DNA of 47,660 bases from Acidobacteriota bacterium (GCA_021323895.1 JAJPKD010000139.1:1-47660), one strand, 5' to 3'. Shown: positions 18,029-28,485, counted from the stretch's first letter. Program-made: numbers and translations. Notes: generated from the letters alone by a model not told the origin.

Positions 18029-20385
18029 AGGAAGAGGGACGAAGGATGAAAAAAGTTCTGCAAAGCTCAGCGCTGGTTTTGATACTGGCGATTCACTTGG
18101 TTGCGCAAAATTCGACATCGATTCGAGGCCGCGTTACTGATGAACGGAACGCGAATGTGGTCGGAGCCCAAGTATCCCTGCGTTCACGAACGGGTGCGCA
18201 ATTGGTCGCGGTGACTGATAAGGATGGCGCGTACAGTTTCAGCAACATCGCGCCTGGCGACTACGTCGCGGAGATACGGGCCAAAGGCTTCGCGACGTTT
18301 ACCTCGACTACTCTACGAGCAGAACGCGGGCAATCGCTAACGAATGATGTGAAACTTGCGATCGATGCAGTCAATGAAAGCGTGATCGTAACCGCAACTG
18401 GAACAGCGCAACGCATTGATGAGACCTCGAAAGCGATCAGCATGCTCGACGAGCAAACGATCGAAACCAAGCGGTCATTGAGTTTGCCCGAGGCGTTGCG
18501 CGGTATCCCCGGTGTGCGCATTCAACAACAGGGTTCGTATGGCGAACTGACCACAGTTCGCTTGCGGGGCCAACGAAATTTTGACACGGCGATTCTGCTC
18601 GACGGCTTGCGCGTGCGCGACGCGTCGGACATCAACGGCTCAGGGGTGTCATTCATCACTGCTTTACTTCCGGTGGGTTTGGATCGCGTCGAGATTCTGC
18701 GTGGGTCGGGTTCATCAATCTATGGGACGAATGCGATTGGCGGCGTTATCAATCTGGTGACTGAGACAGGCTCGGGCGATCCGCATTTCGAATTTGGATT
18801 TGATGGCGGCAGCCTGTCTCTGTTTCGTGAACGACTGAAAGGTTCCTCCAGTTTGGGCAGACGCAGCGGGATTAGCTTTGGTTTGTCGCGCATCGACGTG
18901 CGCAAAGGCGTGGATCGCAACGACGAATACGGCAATACGGTTGGCGCCGCGCGTGGGAGTTTTAATCCCCGACCGTCGATCACGATCAGCGCGAACTTCT
19001 ACGGCACAATTTCATATGCGCGCCTGAACGACAATCCGTTCGCGCTGCCGGCGGCGTTCACGCGTGGTTTGTATCCGCAAGCGATTTCCGGAGTTACTTT
19101 CCAGCCAGACTTCAACAATCCCGATCAAGGCCGGCGCAATCGCGTGCTGGTCGGTTCGGTGAAGTTCGCGCAACAGGTCAACGACAAGCTCTCGTATTCG
19201 ATTGCGTATCAACATCTCGGCACGCGCCGGCGCAACTACAACGGAGATCGAATCGATCCGAAGTTCGCGGCGTTCTATCCATTTGGCGATTTCGCGTTTC
19301 TGAGCGTCAATAATGGCGGCACGGATACCTTGGACGCCCGCGCGAACTTGCGTCTGGGCCGCCACAATCTAGCGACTGTCGGATTTGAATACGAGAGTGA
19401 ATCAATTTTCCAATCGTCGATCCCGTCTTTCAGCGCGGTAAACAACACGACAGATGGTCAGCGCACGACGGCGCTGTTTGTTCAGGATCAGCTCTTCCTG
19501 CTGAACGATCGTCTGCAAATTTCCGTCGCCGCGCGCGGCCAATTCTTCAGAGTTCGCGCCGCGGATCGGCCGGGGTTCCTCGCGAATATCAGTCCGGAGA
19601 ATTCACTGACTGGCGACGGTTCGATTGCGTACTTCATTCGGTCGAGCAAGACGAAACTGCGCGCGCATATCGGTAACGGATTTCGCGCGCCATCATTGTT
19701 CGAGCGTTTTGGGCAGGGAACATTCGCGACGGCCGGCTTCGTCCGTTTCGGCGATCCAACGTTGCGCGCCGAGCAATCGATCAGCGTTGATGCTGGCTTC
19801 GATCAGCGCCTTGGAAAGGATCGCGCGCGCATCGGCGCGACTTACTTCTACACACGCCTGCAACGCGTGATCGCTTTCAAGAGCTTTGTCCTCGATCCGT
19901 TGGGCGCAGGCCGGTTCAGTGGTTATGTGAATCAACCGGGTGGAATCTCGCGCGGCGTCGAGACATATGCGGAAGCCGCGCCGTGGCGCCATGCGAACCT
20001 GCGGGCGTCGTACACGTACACCAACAGCGATCGATTTGTCCCGGCGGCTGGATTGCAACCCGAGTACGTAATTCCGAAGCAGCTTTTCGGTTTTGATTTC
20101 AGTCAACGCTTTCACGCGTTTCAAATCAACTTCGATCTCAATCGGACCGGCGGTTACATCGCGCCGGTGTTTGAAAGCAATTTTCCGTTTCGCATGGCTG
20201 AGCTGACTTTCGCGGGCTACACCAAAGCCGACCTGTTCGGAAGTTACGAGCGGAATATTTCTGAGCGAATTTCGATGACTGTGTTTGGAGGCGCCGACAA
20301 TCTCTTCAGGCAGCGGTATTACGAGAACGGTTTCCTCGCGCCAGGTTTCGTGGCCCGCGGTGGTATCAACTTTCGGATCAGGTGA
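18025..20385 (+). CDS. btuB: TonB-dependent receptor, predicted B12 receptor
   Basis: CarboxypepD_reg-like N-term, plug domain (IPGVRIQQQGSYGELTTVRLRGQRNFDTAILLDGLRVRD), C-terminal beta barrel ending FRIR; 4-nt overlap with btuD. Confidence 0.9.
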   Translation: MKEEGRRMKKVLQSSALVLILAIHLVAQNSTSIRGRVTDERNANVVGAQVSLRSRTGAQLVAVTDKDGAYSFSNIAPGDYVAEIRAKGFATFTSTTLRAERGQSLTNDVKLAIDAVNESVIVTATGTAQRIDETSKAISMLDEQTIETKRSLSLPEALRGIPGVRIQQQGSYGELTTVRLRGQRNFDTAILLDGLRVRDASDINGSGVSFITALLPVGLDRVEILRGSGSSIYGTNAIGGVINLVTETGSGDPHFEFGFDGGSLSLFRERLKGSSSLGRRSGISFGLSRIDVRKGVDRNDEYGNTVGAARGSFNPRPSITISANFYGTISYARLNDNPFALPAAFTRGLYPQAISGVTFQPDFNNPDQGRRNRVLVGSVKFAQQVNDKLSYSIAYQHLGTRRRNYNGDRIDPKFAAFYPFGDFAFLSVNNGGTDTLDARANLRLGRHNLATVGFEYESESIFQSSIPSFSAVNNTTDGQRTTALFVQDQLFLLNDRLQISVAARGQFFRVRAADRPGFLANISPENSLTGDGSIAYFIRSSKTKLRAHIGNGFRAPSLFERFGQGTFATAGFVRFGDPTLRAEQSISVDAGFDQRLGKDRARIGATYFYTRLQRVIAFKSFVLDPLGAGRFSGYVNQPGGISRGVETYAEAAPWRHANLRASYTYTNSDRFVPAAGLQPEYVIPKQLFGFDFSQRFHAFQINFDLNRTGGYIAPVFESNFPFRMAELTFAGYTKADLFGSYERNISERISMTVFGGADNLFRQRYYENGFLAPGFVARGGINFRIR

Positions 20386-20400
20386 CAGTCAATCAATCAG

Positions 20401-20457
20401 AAAGCGCGAGCCCTGCGCCGAAACCCAAATCCCGGCGCGCAGCGACTCGCGCTTACT
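20401..20457. terminator. Large hairpin between convergent genes
   Basis: AAGCGCGAG...GCGCCG/CGGCGC...CTCGCGCTT inverted repeat. Confidence 0.45.
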
Positions 20458-20489
20458 AAAATCAAATCAGGGTTGCGGAAAACTAAGGT

Positions 20490-20852
20490 CTAATCTTTTC
20501 CGCCCAATGCTCCGCCAGCGAGAAAAATCACGCCCAGCAGGACGTGGATGATGTGATCCACTTTGCCAAGCATCAACAAGTTGCCGACGGCAAACATGTG
20601 ATCGGCGCCAGTCCCCATGAACCAGCCGACGATCCCCAGCAGCAGATAGACAATTCCGAAGAGCAGACAAAACCCGCGAGCCGCGCCCGCTGATCCTGCA
20701 AAGCCGAAGTACAGAGCGATCGCGCCTGAAACGATGTGCACCAGGTTGTGCGCAAGATTCAAATGCGCGCCCAGCAGACCCGGCTGCACAAACCCGGCGA
20801 TGCCGACAATCACGAAAATCACGCCGAGCAGCTTACAAACTGTCTTTGCCAT
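20490..20852 (-). CDS. DUF4383-like small integral membrane protein
   Basis: Four hydrophobic segments; LNLAHNLVHIVSGAIALYFGFAG and HIIHVLLGVIFLAGG. Confidence 0.75.
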   Translation of the reverse strand: MAKTVCKLLGVIFVIVGIAGFVQPGLLGAHLNLAHNLVHIVSGAIALYFGFAGSAGAARGFCLLFGIVYLLLGIVGWFMGTGADHMFAVGNLLMLGKVDHIIHVLLGVIFLAGGALGGKD

Positions 20853-21012
20853 TTGCCTGGTTCCTCCTGTGAAACGTCAGAGGCCGCGCGGCGCCAGCAG
20901 CAACGCCGCATTACGCGAGGGTTGTTTGAAAACGCGCGGATTGTACATCAAACCCGCAAGACAATGACAAGGTTTCTCGTCTGGTTCGCGGGATTTTTCG
21001 TCCGTTAGTCGT

Positions 21013-21040
21013 TTGATCTTTGAAACTCCGGGAGTATAAT
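21013..21040 (+). promoter_or_regulatory. Candidate sigma70-type promoter of the VWFA gene
   Basis: TTGATC-16 nt-TATAAT, 44 nt upstream of the probable ATG at 21084. Confidence 0.45.
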
Positions 21041-21083
21041 GCGCGGCCAATTCGGGAAAATTTGTGTCAAGGGGGTAGCGACT

Positions 21084-22745
21084 ATGAGGTCTCATGTCGC
21101 TGAGTTGCTCGTCCTCGCCTTTTGCTCGGGCATAATCACTCAGGGTCAAACTCCGCCTCTCTCCGGAAAGAATCCTGCCAACAAATCGCGCAGCAGCGAC
21201 ACGATGAAGATATGTCAGGGTGTGCCGGTTCCTGACGGCTACGTCATTGTCGCGTACATGACGTCTTCAGCTTGTCCGCACGGCGCTTACATTCTGAAGA
21301 AGCAAGATCAATATGAGTCTTCGCTGGGAATAAATGGTGAAGCGCGCCAGCCGAATGATTCGAAGCCATCATCGAACAGTGCTGTCCCGCGTAGTAGTTC
21401 ATCAAGAAACACCGCGACAAGTGCTCTGCCGAACTCGAAGTCCTCCGACCAGACAGGGAGCGCTGCCTCGCAAGCTTCATCGGCAACACGACCGCGCCGA
21501 GTTGGAATCGATCAGAATTCTTCGCCAAGCACAACTCAAGTTGCGCCCGCGGCGCAATCATCCGCACCGGTTCAGCAGCAAATCGCTCAGAACCAGGACG
21601 ACTCCACAAGGCCCGCAGGTCCACCGACTCTGCTTGGCAGCACCACTCCGCGACCTTTGCGCCCACCAACTCTGACCAACGCCGGTAATGGACAAACGGA
21701 ATCTTCAGCGACTAACGACGCGACCCCTTCGACGGCGGCTGCTCAACCAGGCCCGGAAGAAGTTGATGAAAACGATATCGTCCGCGTCGATACGACGCTC
21801 GTCACGGTCCCGGTCAGCGTAGTCGATCGACAGGGCCGCTTCATTCCCAACCTGAAGAAGGAAGACTTTAAGCTTTCGGAAAACGGCGTCGAACAGTCGA
21901 TTGCGTATTTCGAGCCCGCCGAGAAACCGTTCACAGTGGCGCTGCTGCTCGATACGTCGGCCTCAACGCACTTTCATCTCTCAGAGATTCGGGAAGCTGC
22001 GATCGAATTCGCTAAGCAACTGCGACCACAGGATCGAGTTCTCGTCGTCAGCTTCAACGATGAAGTGTTGCTGTTGACCGAAGCCAGCAACGATTTAACT
22101 TTGATCGAAAGCGTGATCGAAGTGAATGCCAACACCGGCAGTTCGACGAGATTGTACGACGCAGTCGATCTGACCATCCGCGAACGGCTGAATAAGATCA
22201 AAGGCCGCAAAGCGATTGTGCTGTTCACCGACGGTGTGGATACGTCCAGCCAGCAAGCCGACTATCTGAGTACGCTGCGTGAAGTCGAAGAACTCGACGC
22301 GCTCATCTATCCGATTCAATACGACACCAGCGATTATCTGCGCGCGATGCAGAACGCCGGCAGTGTGACCGTCGTCACGACTCAGAGCAGCATCTTTGGA
22401 ACTCGCACGTCGCAGCAGACTTATAACGTTCCACTCAACAACGGAGCGCCGCTGCCGGGAAGCACGAAAGCTGATTACGATCGCGCGGATCGCTACCTGC
22501 ACTCGCTCGCGGAAAAAACTGGCGGGCGACTGTATCAGGCGAACGACACGACACAACTGGCGGATGCGTTTAGTCGTATCGCGGAAGAGCTGCGGCGACA
22601 ATACACGCTTGGTTACTATCCGAAGAATTCGAATGCTGCTGATGGCGATCGTCGCCAGATTCGCGTCAAAGTTAATCAACCGAATGTCGCGGTGAAAGCG
22701 CGCGACGGCTACGTGAAGAGTTCGGCTCCGAACTCGATCAAGTGA
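21084..22745 (+). CDS. Secreted VWFA-related (acidobacterial-type) domain protein
   Basis: Signal peptide, long S/P/T linker, VDTTLVTVPVSVVDRQGRFIPNLKKEDFKLSENGVEQ...ALLLDTSASTHFHLSEIREAA...FTDGVDTSSQ; AAGGGGG SD. Confidence 0.88.
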   Translation: MRSHVAELLVLAFCSGIITQGQTPPLSGKNPANKSRSSDTMKICQGVPVPDGYVIVAYMTSSACPHGAYILKKQDQYESSLGINGEARQPNDSKPSSNSAVPRSSSSRNTATSALPNSKSSDQTGSAASQASSATRPRRVGIDQNSSPSTTQVAPAAQSSAPVQQQIAQNQDDSTRPAGPPTLLGSTTPRPLRPPTLTNAGNGQTESSATNDATPSTAAAQPGPEEVDENDIVRVDTTLVTVPVSVVDRQGRFIPNLKKEDFKLSENGVEQSIAYFEPAEKPFTVALLLDTSASTHFHLSEIREAAIEFAKQLRPQDRVLVVSFNDEVLLLTEASNDLTLIESVIEVNANTGSSTRLYDAVDLTIRERLNKIKGRKAIVLFTDGVDTSSQQADYLSTLREVEELDALIYPIQYDTSDYLRAMQNAGSVTVVTTQSSIFGTRTSQQTYNVPLNNGAPLPGSTKADYDRADRYLHSLAEKTGGRLYQANDTTQLADAFSRIAEELRRQYTLGYYPKNSNAADGDRRQIRVKVNQPNVAVKARDGYVKSSAPNSIK

Positions 22746-22819
22746 AGGTTTACTTTGCGTTCAAAGATTCGCGGAGGCTGAGTGCCGATCAGAAGTAATG
22801 CAACGAAACGAGGCTTATC

Positions 22820-23824
22820 ATGTTGAAGAAGCTTTCAATCGCCGGATTGTTGATGATGGTGTTCGCGGTCACCGCGAGCGCTTACACGCTGGTTTTTCGC
22901 GATGGACGGCACGTCGATATTCCTTCGGAATTCACCGTGACAAAGACAACCATCACGTATGAAATTTCGCCAGGCTTCAATCAGACGGTGTTGCTCACGC
23001 TGATCGATATTCCGGCGACTGAGCGTGCCAACCGCGAACCGGCCGGCGGCTTTTTCAATCATCGCCCTGAAGAACAACAACCCCAGCCGGCGCCCGCTCC
23101 GGTGGGCAAGGCGCGCTTGACGCTGACGAATAGCGATCTCGCGGGTATCAGGGCGCGGCGAATTGAAAGTGAAAAACTTTATGAGCAGCGCCGCAAAGAA
23201 TTGGGATTGCCGACCGTGGCGCAGACCCTGCGACAAAGAGAGATGGACAAGGATTCGATGCTGGAACGTGCGCGCGATAAGGCTGATGCCGAAGCGCGCG
23301 ACGAATCTTACTGGCGTGGTCGTGCGCGAGCCTTGCGCAGCGAGATAGCGGCGAATGATGCGCAGATTGGTTACGTGCGCTCGCGGCTCGGCGAGATCAC
23401 GCCGTCAGGCGTCGATGGTCTGGTGCTGGGCGGTTATCCGTACGGCGTCTATGGTCCGCAGCTTCCGCCGAATATTCGCGGCACTGGCGCGGGCGTCATT
23501 GGCGACGGCAGTGGCAATCTTCCGCGCTATCCGAATCGACGCCGCAACCGCGGCATCTATCCAAACATCTATGGCTACCCGAATATTTACGGTTATCCGA
23601 ACGTCTATGGCTATCCGAATATTTACGGCTACCCGAACATCTACGGTTATCCCAACGCGTATCCGAACGATCCCAATCAGCAAATCAACACCGACGAGCG
23701 CACGAGTCTGACGCAGCGGATGGATGATTTGCTGGCAGCGCGCGCAGCCTTGAACGCTCGTTGGCGACAGTTGGAAGACGAAGCCCGTGACGCGCGTGTG
23801 CCTCAGAAGTGGCTGGAGCCGTAA
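22820..23824 (+). CDS. Secreted hypothetical protein with NIYGYP tandem repeats
   Basis: Signal peptide; YPNIYGYPNIYGYPNVYGYPNIYGYPNIYGYPN repeat; C-terminal coiled helix. Confidence 0.75.
   Translation: MLKKLSIAGLLMMVFAVTASAYTLVFRDGRHVDIPSEFTVTKTTITYEISPGFNQTVLLTLIDIPATERANREPAGGFFNHRPEEQQPQPAPAPVGKARLTLTNSDLAGIRARRIESEKLYEQRRKELGLPTVAQTLRQREMDKDSMLERARDKADAEARDESYWRGRARALRSEIAANDAQIGYVRSRLGEITPSGVDGLVLGGYPYGVYGPQLPPNIRGTGAGVIGDGSGNLPRYPNRRRNRGIYPNIYGYPNIYGYPNVYGYPNIYGYPNIYGYPNAYPNDPNQQINTDERTSLTQRMDDLLAARAALNARWRQLEDEARDARVPQKWLEP
23560..23660 (+). repeat. 18-bp in-frame tandem repeat (about 5 copies)
   Basis: Repeated TATCCGAA(T/C)AT(T/C)TA(C/T)GG(C/T) units encoding NIYGYP with synonymous divergence. 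Confidence 0.85.
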
Positions 23825-23826
23825 CC

Positions 23827-23901
23827 GTCAGTTGTCAGCAGTCCGTGGTCAGTTGTAAAAAGGAAATGCAGCGCGTACAACTGACGACGGACAACTGACT
23901 A
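23827..23901. repeat. Word-like inverted repeat (GTCAGTTGTC type) abutting the gatB start
   Basis: GTCAGTTGTCAGCAGTCCGTGGTCAGTTGT inverted against ACAACTGACGACGGACAACTGAC. Confidence 0.8.
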
Positions 23902-25359
23902 ATGACAAACGATTGGGAAACCATCATCGGGCTGGAAGTTCACGCCCAACTCAGCACTGAATCGAAAATCTTCTGCGGGTGCTCGACGCGTTTCGGCGAC
24001 GAGCCGAACGCGAACACATGTCCCACCTGTCTCGGTTTGCCGGGCGCGCTGCCGGTGCTGAATTGGCGCGCGGTGGAATTGGGTGCGCGGGCGGCGCTGG
24101 CGTTGGGCCTGCACATAAACGAGCGATCCATCTTCGCGCGCAAGAATTATTTCTATCCTGATCTGCCAAAGGGTTATCAAATCTCGCAATACGATCAGCC
24201 GTTTTCAACCAACGGCACACTGGAAATCATGACCGCGGATCGCGATGAAGCCGGTCACGCGCACGAGTGGAAACCCATGACAATTCAGATCACTCGGCTG
24301 CACCTGGAGGAAGACGCCGGCAAGAATGTTCACGAAGGACTTCCCGATGTCGATCGCTTTTCGTACATCGATCTGAATCGCGCGGGCACGCCGCTGGCCG
24401 AGATTGTCACTGAGCCTGACTTTCGCTCATCGTGGCAGGCTTACGATTACGTCAATCACGTTCGTCGCGCATTGCAGTGGGTCGGCGCGTCCGACGCGGA
24501 CATGGAAAAGGGAAATCTGCGTTGCGAGGCAAACGTGTCGGTGCGGCGCAAAGGCGATACCAAGTTTGGCACGAAGGTCGAGCTGAAAAATTTGAACTCA
24601 GTTCGTTTCATGCAGAAGGCGATTGAGTTTGAGGTCGAGCGCCACATCAAAACGTTGGAATCGGGTGGCCAGTTGGTACAAGAGACGCTTTTGTGGGACG
24701 AGCGCCTGAATGAAACGCGGCCGATGCGTTCGAAAGAAGAGGCGCACGACTATCGATATTTTCCTGAGCCTGATTTGCCGCCGCTCATCGTCACCAATCA
24801 GTTCGTCGAAGAGGTGCGCGCGTCGCTACCCGAGTTGCCGGGGCCGCGCGCGAAGAGGTTCGCAGAGCAATATGGATTATCTTACGCCGACGCGTCGCAG
24901 TTGACCGGCGATCGCGCGTTGGCTGACTACTATGAATCAGCAGTTGAAGCGAGCGGTAGCAATGCGCGCGCGACGGCGAATTGGATTCGATCGGAATTGC
25001 TTCGCGAATTGGAAAATGCTGGGTTGTCGGCTGGTAAATCACCGATTCCCGCAATGAAGCTGGGCGCGCTGGTTCGCATGATCGACGATGGGAAAATCAG
25101 CGGCAAGCAAGGCAAAGACGTGCTCGTCGAGATGTTCGCGACGGGAAAATCCGCGGCCGTAATCGTAGAAGAGAAAGGCCTCATCCAAGTCAGCGACACC
25201 GGCGAAATCGATCGAGTGATCGATGAAGTGATCGCGGCAAACCCGAATCAACTTGAAGCATATCGCGGCGGCAAAGAAGCTCTGTTCGGTTTCTTTGTCG
25301 GTCAGGTGATGAAGGCTTCGAAAGGAAAAGCCAATCCGAAGGTTGTTATGAGCGCCTGA
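23902..25359 (+). CDS. gatB: Asp-tRNA(Asn)/Glu-tRNA(Gln) amidotransferase subunit B
   Basis: WETIIGLEVHAQLSTESKIFC, CPTCLGLPGALPVLN, RKNYFYPDLPKGYQISQYDQP. Confidence 0.97.
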   Translation: MTNDWETIIGLEVHAQLSTESKIFCGCSTRFGDEPNANTCPTCLGLPGALPVLNWRAVELGARAALALGLHINERSIFARKNYFYPDLPKGYQISQYDQPFSTNGTLEIMTADRDEAGHAHEWKPMTIQITRLHLEEDAGKNVHEGLPDVDRFSYIDLNRAGTPLAEIVTEPDFRSSWQAYDYVNHVRRALQWVGASDADMEKGNLRCEANVSVRRKGDTKFGTKVELKNLNSVRFMQKAIEFEVERHIKTLESGGQLVQETLLWDERLNETRPMRSKEEAHDYRYFPEPDLPPLIVTNQFVEEVRASLPELPGPRAKRFAEQYGLSYADASQLTGDRALADYYESAVEASGSNARATANWIRSELLRELENAGLSAGKSPIPAMKLGALVRMIDDGKISGKQGKDVLVEMFATGKSAAVIVEEKGLIQVSDTGEIDRVIDEVIAANPNQLEAYRGGKEALFGFFVGQVMKASKGKANPKVVMSA

Positions 25360-25389
25360 AAGAAAAGCTGAAGTCGTGAATCTCGCACT

Positions 25390-25441
25390 CGTTTAGACGG
25401 CGCACTTGTGCGCCGCGCCGAACAAGGCCGGCGTCTAAACG
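25390..25441. repeat. Structured palindromic intergenic element
   Basis: CGTTTAGACGGCG...CGGCGTCTAAACG outer stem with inner GGCGCACTTGTGCGCC palindrome. Confidence 0.7.
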
Positions 25442-25459
25442 AAATTTTGAGAGTTGCTA

Positions 25460-26178
<719 letters not shown>

Positions 26179-26179
<1 letters not shown>

Positions 26180-26628
26180 TGCGAGCCGTCGTTCAGCGCG
26201 TTACGCGCGCTTCAGTCAAAGTTGACGGGGAAATCATCGGCGAGATCGGGAGCGGTCTCGTCGTTCTTGTGGGTATCGCCCGTGACGACACGAAGGTTGA
26301 AGCGGCCTATCTTGTCGATAAGATCGCGAACCTGCGCATCTTCGATGATGACGATGGCAAGATGAATCGATCAATCAAAGATGTCGGAGGTGCGTTGCTA
26401 ATCGTTTCGCAATTCACTCTGTATGGAGACGTACGACGTGGGTTGCGGCCTTCATGGATTGAAGCAGCGCCGCCGGAAATCGCTGAGCCGCTTTACGATT
26501 TCTTTGTGCGCCAGGCGCAATCGACTGTCGCCGAAGTTGCGACCGGAAAATTTCAGGCTATGATGCAGGTCGAACTGGTCAACGATGGACCAGTGACGAT
26601 TTTGTTGGATAGTGGAAAGCTTTTTTAA
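26179..26628 (+). CDS. dtd: D-aminoacyl-tRNA deacylase
   Basis: [50 protein letters not shown] overlap with SDR stop. Confidence 0.96.
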
Positions 26629-26629
26629 T

Positions 26630-26678
26630 GGAGCGCCCGCATCCTGCAGGCGGGTCGCGGGCATCTTGCCCGCATTCG
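26630..26678 (+). repeat. GGAG-headed REP-like double hairpin, copy A
   Basis: GGAGCGCCCGCATCCTGCAGGCGGGTCGCGGGCATCTTGCCCGCATTCG. Confidence 0.8.
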
Positions 26679-26698
26679 TACCTTAGGAGGAAGCCAAG

Positions 26699-27373
26699 TT
26701 GTTAAGAAGATTCCATTTCGCACTCTCAATCTCTGTCTTACTTATTCTCTCGTTCACCGCCTGCAATCAATCAAACTCAAACACAACGACAAGCAAAGAC
26801 TCCGATGCCAACGGGACTGCCGGCAACGTCAAGGCGGGCGTCAAGCCTCAACCTGATTCACAAGTCGCCGTGATCGAAACGGCTGATTACGGCCGCATCG
26901 TGATCGAGCTTTATCCGAACATCGCGCCGCAGCACGTTGAGCGATTCAAGAAACTCATTAACGAAAAGTTCTATGACGGCACGGCCATTCATCGGATTGA
27001 TGCAAGCCTCGGAATCATTCAAGGTGGCGATCCTTTGACCAAGGGAAGCGATCAAGGCGCGTGGGGCACCGGCAACTCGCCTTATCCGAATGTGCCGGCA
27101 GAGTTCAGCGACATTCCTTACGAGCGCGGCACGCTGGGCGCGGCGCGCACCAACGACATTAACGGCGCGAACTGTCAGTGGTTTATCACGCTGAAGAAAC
27201 AGCCGGCGTTTGACAAGAAGTACACCGTGTTCGGCAAGGTGATCGATGGGATCAAGAACGCCGAAGTCATCATGACCGCGCCAACGCAGCAGGGAAGCAC
27301 GAAGCCGGCAGACAAAGTTGTGATTAAGAGCGTGACGCTGCAGCCGCGATCGAGTTTTCCAGCCAGCAACTAA
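26699..27373 (+). CDS. Peptidyl-prolyl cis-trans isomerase (cyclophilin type), lipoprotein
   Basis: GRIVIELYPNIAPQHVERFKKL, FYDGTAIHRI, NGANCQWFITLK; lipobox LSFTAC; non-ATG (TTG) start after AGGAGG. Confidence 0.92.
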   Translation: MLRRFHFALSISVLLILSFTACNQSNSNTTTSKDSDANGTAGNVKAGVKPQPDSQVAVIETADYGRIVIELYPNIAPQHVERFKKLINEKFYDGTAIHRIDASLGIIQGGDPLTKGSDQGAWGTGNSPYPNVPAEFSDIPYERGTLGAARTNDINGANCQWFITLKKQPAFDKKYTVFGKVIDGIKNAEVIMTAPTQQGSTKPADKVVIKSVTLQPRSSFPASN

Positions 27374-28374
27374 GCCTTCGGAAACAAAATCGGCAACGCG
27401 ACTTCCGACGTGTACATGCACCGCGCGTTGTGACCACACAAGGGCACAACGACGACGTTGTGCTTCGCGTTGTACTTGGCGTTGACGTACGCGCCGAATG
27501 CTTGCCCGCGCGCGAGGCGCGTAGGTCCCTGGGCCATCGCTGGACACGACGAATCGAATCCTGCGAGCGGCAGGATGTCCAACTCACCAAGCAAATACGT
27601 GGTTGGTCGCGCCGCCAATTGCTTTTTCAATTGATCGTCGGGAATGTTAGCGGTGTAGCCGGTGCGATTCTTCAATCCATAAGGCCAGTTGTTGTAAGTC
27701 GTGCAATTGCGCGCGTCGCCAAAAGCGCGCAGTTCGTTGTTTGCTCCCGAGGGCCGTTCAGGATCGAGATACGAATAACTCGAAGGATTCGAAACGACGT
27801 AAGTGATCGGCACGAGGGTCGTTTCATGAATCTTGTTTCCCATCTCGTAACGCGTGACGAATTGGCCGCCGGCTGAGTGGCCGGTGATGACGATCGCTTT
27901 CAGATTGGGAAAATTATTCTTGTTGGCGAGTTCGCGCACGATCTCATCCATGAAGTCGTAGGAAGTGAGTTTCGCGTTGTTCGTCGCGGTTCCTCCTGAG
28001 CGCCAACTGTCTCCGGAGCACGGCCAGTTCACTTCATTCTCGGCGAGCACGTCACGACAGCCAGTGCCGTTGTTCGATGCGAACCTCGGCGAGATCACGA
28101 TTGCGTCATTGAATGCGCCGGCGAGAAACGTCGCGGCCAGACTGGTTCGAAAGTAATTGTCCGCATCGCGCCCCTGGCCATGCACCACGATGAGCGCGCG
28201 TACGATTTGCTCGTTCTTCTGGGCGAGGGGATACGTGCTGTAAATCAGCGCGCGTGAGCTGCCTTCGAGTCTTACCCAGCGGGTGCAATCAGCAGTTGCT
28301 TTGGTGCAAGGTTCGGCGGCATTCACCGCAGCAGACGCAAACAGAAGCGTTACGAGCAGGAAAAGTATTCGCAT
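27370..28374 (-). CDS. Secreted alpha/beta-hydrolase family protein
   Basis: Signal peptide MRILFLLVTLLFASAAVNA; IVVHGQGRDADNYF; nucleophile elbow GHSAGG. Confidence 0.8.
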   Translation of the reverse strand: MRILFLLVTLLFASAAVNAAEPCTKATADCTRWVRLEGSSRALIYSTYPLAQKNEQIVRALIVVHGQGRDADNYFRTSLAATFLAGAFNDAIVISPRFASNNGTGCRDVLAENEVNWPCSGDSWRSGGTATNNAKLTSYDFMDEIVRELANKNNFPNLKAIVITGHSAGGQFVTRYEMGNKIHETTLVPITYVVSNPSSYSYLDPERPSGANNELRAFGDARNCTTYNNWPYGLKNRTGYTANIPDDQLKKQLAARPTTYLLGELDILPLAGFDSSCPAMAQGPTRLARGQAFGAYVNAKYNAKHNVVVVPLCGHNARCMYTSEVALPILFPKA

Positions 28375-28419
28375 GGCGCGGGAGAATATAACTGCTTCGG
28401 TGCTGTGGCAAGACAAAGT

Positions 28420-28481
28420 CGAATGCGCAGGCAGGATGCCTGCGACCCGCCCGCAAGGATGCGGGCGCTCCAGGGCGCTCC
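28420..28481 (-). repeat. GGAG-headed REP-like double hairpin, copy B (inverted)
   Basis: Reverse complement GGAGCGCCCGCATCCTTGCGGGCGGGTCGCAGGCATCCTGCCTGCGCATTCG closely matches copy A at 26630; the GGAGCGCCC head is duplicated. Confidence 0.8.
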
Positions 28482-28485
28482 AAGA

